Assembly (NCBI GenBank): GCA_018400335.1
Contig: JAGYMT010000045.1
Location: 1 to 9,364, forward strand
Direction of reading: 5' to 3'
Source of the DNA: Kiritimatiellia bacterium
GTDB lineage: Bacteria; Verrucomicrobiota; Kiritimatiellia; JAAZAB01
DNA: 9,364 bases
Shown here: positions 7,058 through 9,364 of the stretch, in pieces
Position numbering within the stretch: the first letter of the stretch is position 1
How the letters are laid out: the number at the start of each line of letters is the position of its first letter
Notes under the pieces: generated by a model
What the model saw: only the letters and a program-made list of their open reading frames with translations
The model's database searches: none
Told to the model about the DNA's origin: nothing
Position numbers and translations under genes: made by a program

Positions 7058-9331
7058 TCAAGCCCGGCTTCCGTCGGCAACGGCCGCCATGCGTTTCAGC
7101 GCGGGCGCCATGAGTTCTGATATCAGCTCGGGATGTGTCCATCCCAGCGCTTCGGTCATCTTGCACACATCGCTGTAGCGCGGCGCCAACCCCGGCAGCG
7201 GATTGACTTCCAGCACCTGCGGACGACCGTTGCCGTCCAGGCGCACGTCCACCCGCCCGATATCCCGGCACGATAGAGCGTGATACGCCCGCCTTGCCAG
7301 AGCGATAATTTCCTCCGACAGCGCCGTCGGAACACGGCTGGGACAGATATGCCGCACCTGGTCCGGCGGATCCTGTTTCAGTTCGATGTCATAAATGGGC
7401 GGGCGGGCGGGATCGAGGAACTGTATTTCAAGAAGCGGCAGCGCCTCGGGCTCGCCAGCCCCGATGAATCCCGCCGTGAACTCCGCACCCTGCAGACATT
7501 CCTCCACGATGGCCGGCTGGCTGTAACGGACGAGTATGCGCTCGACCAGGCGAAGCACGTCCTCGCGCGTTTGCGCGACGCTGTCCGGCAAAACTCCTAT
7601 ACTCGAACCCTCGTGGTTCGGCTTAACGATCACCGGGTAAGCCAGGTCAAGGTCACGCGCTTCTTCAACCGAGCGCGCGAGCCGGAACCGCGGCGTTGCC
7701 ACCCCGTTCTGCATCAGGACGGTCTTGGCGAGAGCCTTATCGAGCGCCACGGCAAGGGTAGTCTGGTCCGACCCCGTGTATGGGAACCCCATGAGTTCGC
7801 ACAGAGCGGGCACGTGCCCCTCACGCCCGCGCGATCCGCGGCTCTCCGCGATGTTGAATACGAGATCGGCGCCGGCGGCAAGAAGCGCGCAGGGAAGATC
7901 AGCATTGGCTTCGATGCGAATCACCGTGTGTCCAAGCGACTCTATCGAGCCCGCTATGACATCCACCGTCTCACGCGAATCGTATTCCGCATCGCGATCG
8001 GAAACCGTGAGCGGAACCTTCTTCAAGTTAAAAACGAGCGCGACGCGACAGCCGCTCCCGGCAGCGCGGGCCGCAACCTTCTTCGCGCCTGCATCATCGG
8101 CCGGGATTTCCGGTTCCGGACAACTGATGATTCTCCCCTCGCGGTTGCGGAGCAGGACGTGATTGGGTTCCATACCGACCACACGGTTCGGGCTGATCGG
8201 AATCTTGCCGCCGCCATCCGGGGCGTCCACCGTGAACTGGGGCACGCCTATCCCGCTCATCCTGTTTCTCAGCGTCTCGGCGATCTCGATCCCCGTGGCC
8301 AGCGGAGTTCGAAAATGCTCGACGCCTTTGACAAGATCGCACTGGTAGAGATAATAGGGCTTCACGCGTATATCCTGCAGTGCGCGGCATAGCTCCATCA
8401 TGGTCTCCGCGGAATCGTTGACGCCCTTCAGCAGCACGGTCTGGTTCAGAATCGGCACACCCGCCAGCAGCAGCCGCTCGCAGGCGGCGGCGGCTTCCGG
8501 CGTAACCTCGCGCGGATGGTTGAACTGGGTGCAGAGCCACGCCGGGTGGTGCTTCTGAAGCATAGTACAGAGCTCGCCGGTGATTCGCATGGGCAGCGTC
8601 ACGGGCACGCGTGTGCCTATCCGAATGTTCCTTATGGTGGGAACCGATCGGAACGCCTGCAATATCCAGTCGAGGCGTTCAGTGGCCATGGTTAGCGGAT
8701 CTCCCCCTGAGATAATGATTTCCCTGATCCCGGGATGTTGACGAAGGTAGTCGCACTGGCGCTCGACGGCTGAACGGGAAATACACCCCTCTCGCACCCC
8801 GGCAATCCTCTTCCTCGTGCAGTGCCGACAATACATCGCGCAGGTTGAGCTCGCCAGCGTCAACGCACGGTCCTCGTACCTGTGAATGAGGTGCGGAACG
8901 GGGCTGTGCTGCTCCTCGTGAAGCGGATCCGCCCTGCAGTAGAGCGGCGAATGCAGTTCCTCGGGCTGCGGCACGCACTGACGGAACACCGGATCTGACG
9001 GGTCGGCGTCCCTCACCAGCGAGAGGTAGTAGGGACTTATCGCCATGGGATAGACAGCGAGAACAGGGACGATTGATTCCGCTTTTCGCAACCCGGGAAG
9101 GGCACGAAGGAGCGCCGGAAACGTACGTATGCGGCGCCGCATCTGGACGCGCCAGTCGCCGGAATCGTCCGACCCGGCAGGCGCCGATTCCGCCGCGCCG
9201 CCGACTGAACACGAGTTAGGCTTATCCTCGGGCTCAGTCAAAGCCGCGTCGAATTCGGATGTCGCCTGACCGGATACGCAAATGTCTTGCATGGCACGTC
9301 GGATTCCCGTGGACTTGATAAGTCTAGCCAA
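7058..9331 (-). CDS. Fusion: lysine 2,3-aminomutase-like radical SAM + D-Ala-D-Ala-ligase-like ATP-grasp
   Basis: One uninterrupted 757-residue frame carries two enzymes. Residues about 55-410 match lysine 2,3-aminomutase (KamA): CAMYCRHC supplies the 4Fe-4S cluster cysteines 164, 168 and 171, and SGGD (208-211) fits SAM binding. VDAPDGGGK gives the PLP lysine Lys376 and Asp369; CDL gives Asp332. The two aspartates correspond to the pair that holds the lysine side-chain amine in the clostridial enzyme (Asp293, Asp330), which favours lysine as substrate. Residues about 428-750 match D-Ala-D-Ala ligases (COG1181 type): VKPNHEGSSIGV (Lys570), GRVDVRLD (Arg693, Asp695) and LEVNPLPG (Glu708, Asn710) for ATP and metal. 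A linker of about 20 residues joins them. The classical zinc-binding tail of KamA is absent. I infer formation and ATP-driven ligation of beta-lysine; the partner is unknown. The longest frame starts at TTG (9331) inside a repeat; ATG at 9292 is likelier, with core homology from about residue 55. No clear ribosome binding site is seen at either. Confidence 0.92.
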   Translation of the reverse strand: MARLIKSTGIRRAMQDICVSGQATSEFDAALTEPEDKPNSCSVGGAAESAPAGSDDSGDWRVQMRRRIRTFPALLRALPGLRKAESIVPVLAVYPMAISPYYLSLVRDADPSDPVFRQCVPQPEELHSPLYCRADPLHEEQHSPVPHLIHRYEDRALTLASSTCAMYCRHCTRKRIAGVREGCISRSAVERQCDYLRQHPGIREIIISGGDPLTMATERLDWILQAFRSVPTIRNIRIGTRVPVTLPMRITGELCTMLQKHHPAWLCTQFNHPREVTPEAAAACERLLLAGVPILNQTVLLKGVNDSAETMMELCRALQDIRVKPYYLYQCDLVKGVEHFRTPLATGIEIAETLRNRMSGIGVPQFTVDAPDGGGKIPISPNRVVGMEPNHVLLRNREGRIISCPEPEIPADDAGAKKVAARAAGSGCRVALVFNLKKVPLTVSDRDAEYDSRETVDVIAGSIESLGHTVIRIEANADLPCALLAAGADLVFNIAESRGSRGREGHVPALCELMGFPYTGSDQTTLAVALDKALAKTVLMQNGVATPRFRLARSVEEARDLDLAYPVIVKPNHEGSSIGVLPDSVAQTREDVLRLVERILVRYSQPAIVEECLQGAEFTAGFIGAGEPEALPLLEIQFLDPARPPIYDIELKQDPPDQVRHICPSRVPTALSEEIIALARRAYHALSCRDIGRVDVRLDGNGRPQVLEVNPLPGLAPRYSDVCKMTEALGWTHPELISELMAPALKRMAAVADGSRA

Positions 9332-9364
9332 CTTCGTTGAAAGATTTCAGGTGTTCAGATGTTC
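9317..9364. repeat. Copy 2 of the dispersed repeat, cut by the window edge
   Basis: Positions 9317-9343 repeat the element seen at 49-74, with the identical core CCAACTTCGTTGAAAG (9328-9343). They are followed by TTTCAG, GTTCAG and GTTC at seven- to eight-base spacing up to the window end, the beginning of the same GTTCAG array. The TTG at 9331 that opens the longest fusion-gene frame lies inside the repeat core, which argues that the real start is further in. Confidence 0.7.

Noticed and set aside
7280..8392. Plus-strand open frame of 370 codons
   Set aside because: It lies wholly antisense to the fusion gene, whose domains and catalytic motifs are unambiguous. Its translation is Arg/His/Ala-rich with no recognisable motif.

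Overview
This window is a stretch of bacterial chromosome, GC-rich by eye, with four convincing protein genes, all read from the minus strand. In transcription order (right to left) they are: a fused radical-SAM aminomutase/ATP-grasp ligase (9331 or 9292 to 7058), a small metallo-beta-lactamase-fold hydrolase (6736-6032), a glycogen/alpha-glucan phosphorylase (6011-3483) and leucyl-tRNA synthetase (2761-254). A fifth minus-strand gene may begin at position 31 and run off the left edge. Nothing convincing is encoded on the plus strand; its long open frames, including ones of 270-370 codons, lie antisense to real genes.

The leucyl-tRNA synthetase is of the bacterial type and the phosphorylase is a full-length PLP enzyme, so the host is a bacterium. 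The spacers are rich in palindromic and inverted repeats, a style I associate from memory with assembled genomes of uncultivated Gram-negative lineages. I cannot name a phylum from this window.

Layout. 1-253: a composite repeat (CCAACTTCGTTGAAAG core plus 7-nt GTTCAG units in inverted orientation) downstream of leuS. 254-2761: leuS. 2762-3482: a 721-bp gene-free spacer holding phased A-tracts, a leader hairpin, several palindromes, a promoter-like TTGACA and a long inverted repeat. 3483-6011: glgP, 20 bp after the hydrolase gene and preceded by a good ribosome binding site, so the two are probably one transcript. 6032-6736: the hydrolase. 6737-7057: a spacer almost filled by hairpins, including a 19-bp stem. 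7058-9331: the fusion gene. 9317-9364: a second copy of the composite repeat, overlapping the extreme 5' end of the fusion frame.

The gene most worth attention is the fusion. Its first ~410 residues look like a lysine 2,3-aminomutase with the cluster cysteines, PLP lysine and two substrate-binding aspartates all present. Its last ~330 residues look like a D-Ala-D-Ala-ligase-type ATP-grasp enzyme, which takes the place of the C-terminal zinc-binding tail of classical aminomutases. The simplest reading is one polypeptide that makes beta-lysine (or a similar beta-amino acid) and then joins it to another molecule using ATP. The leuS and glgP genes are ordinary housekeeping and glycogen-metabolism genes with no visible functional tie to the fusion.
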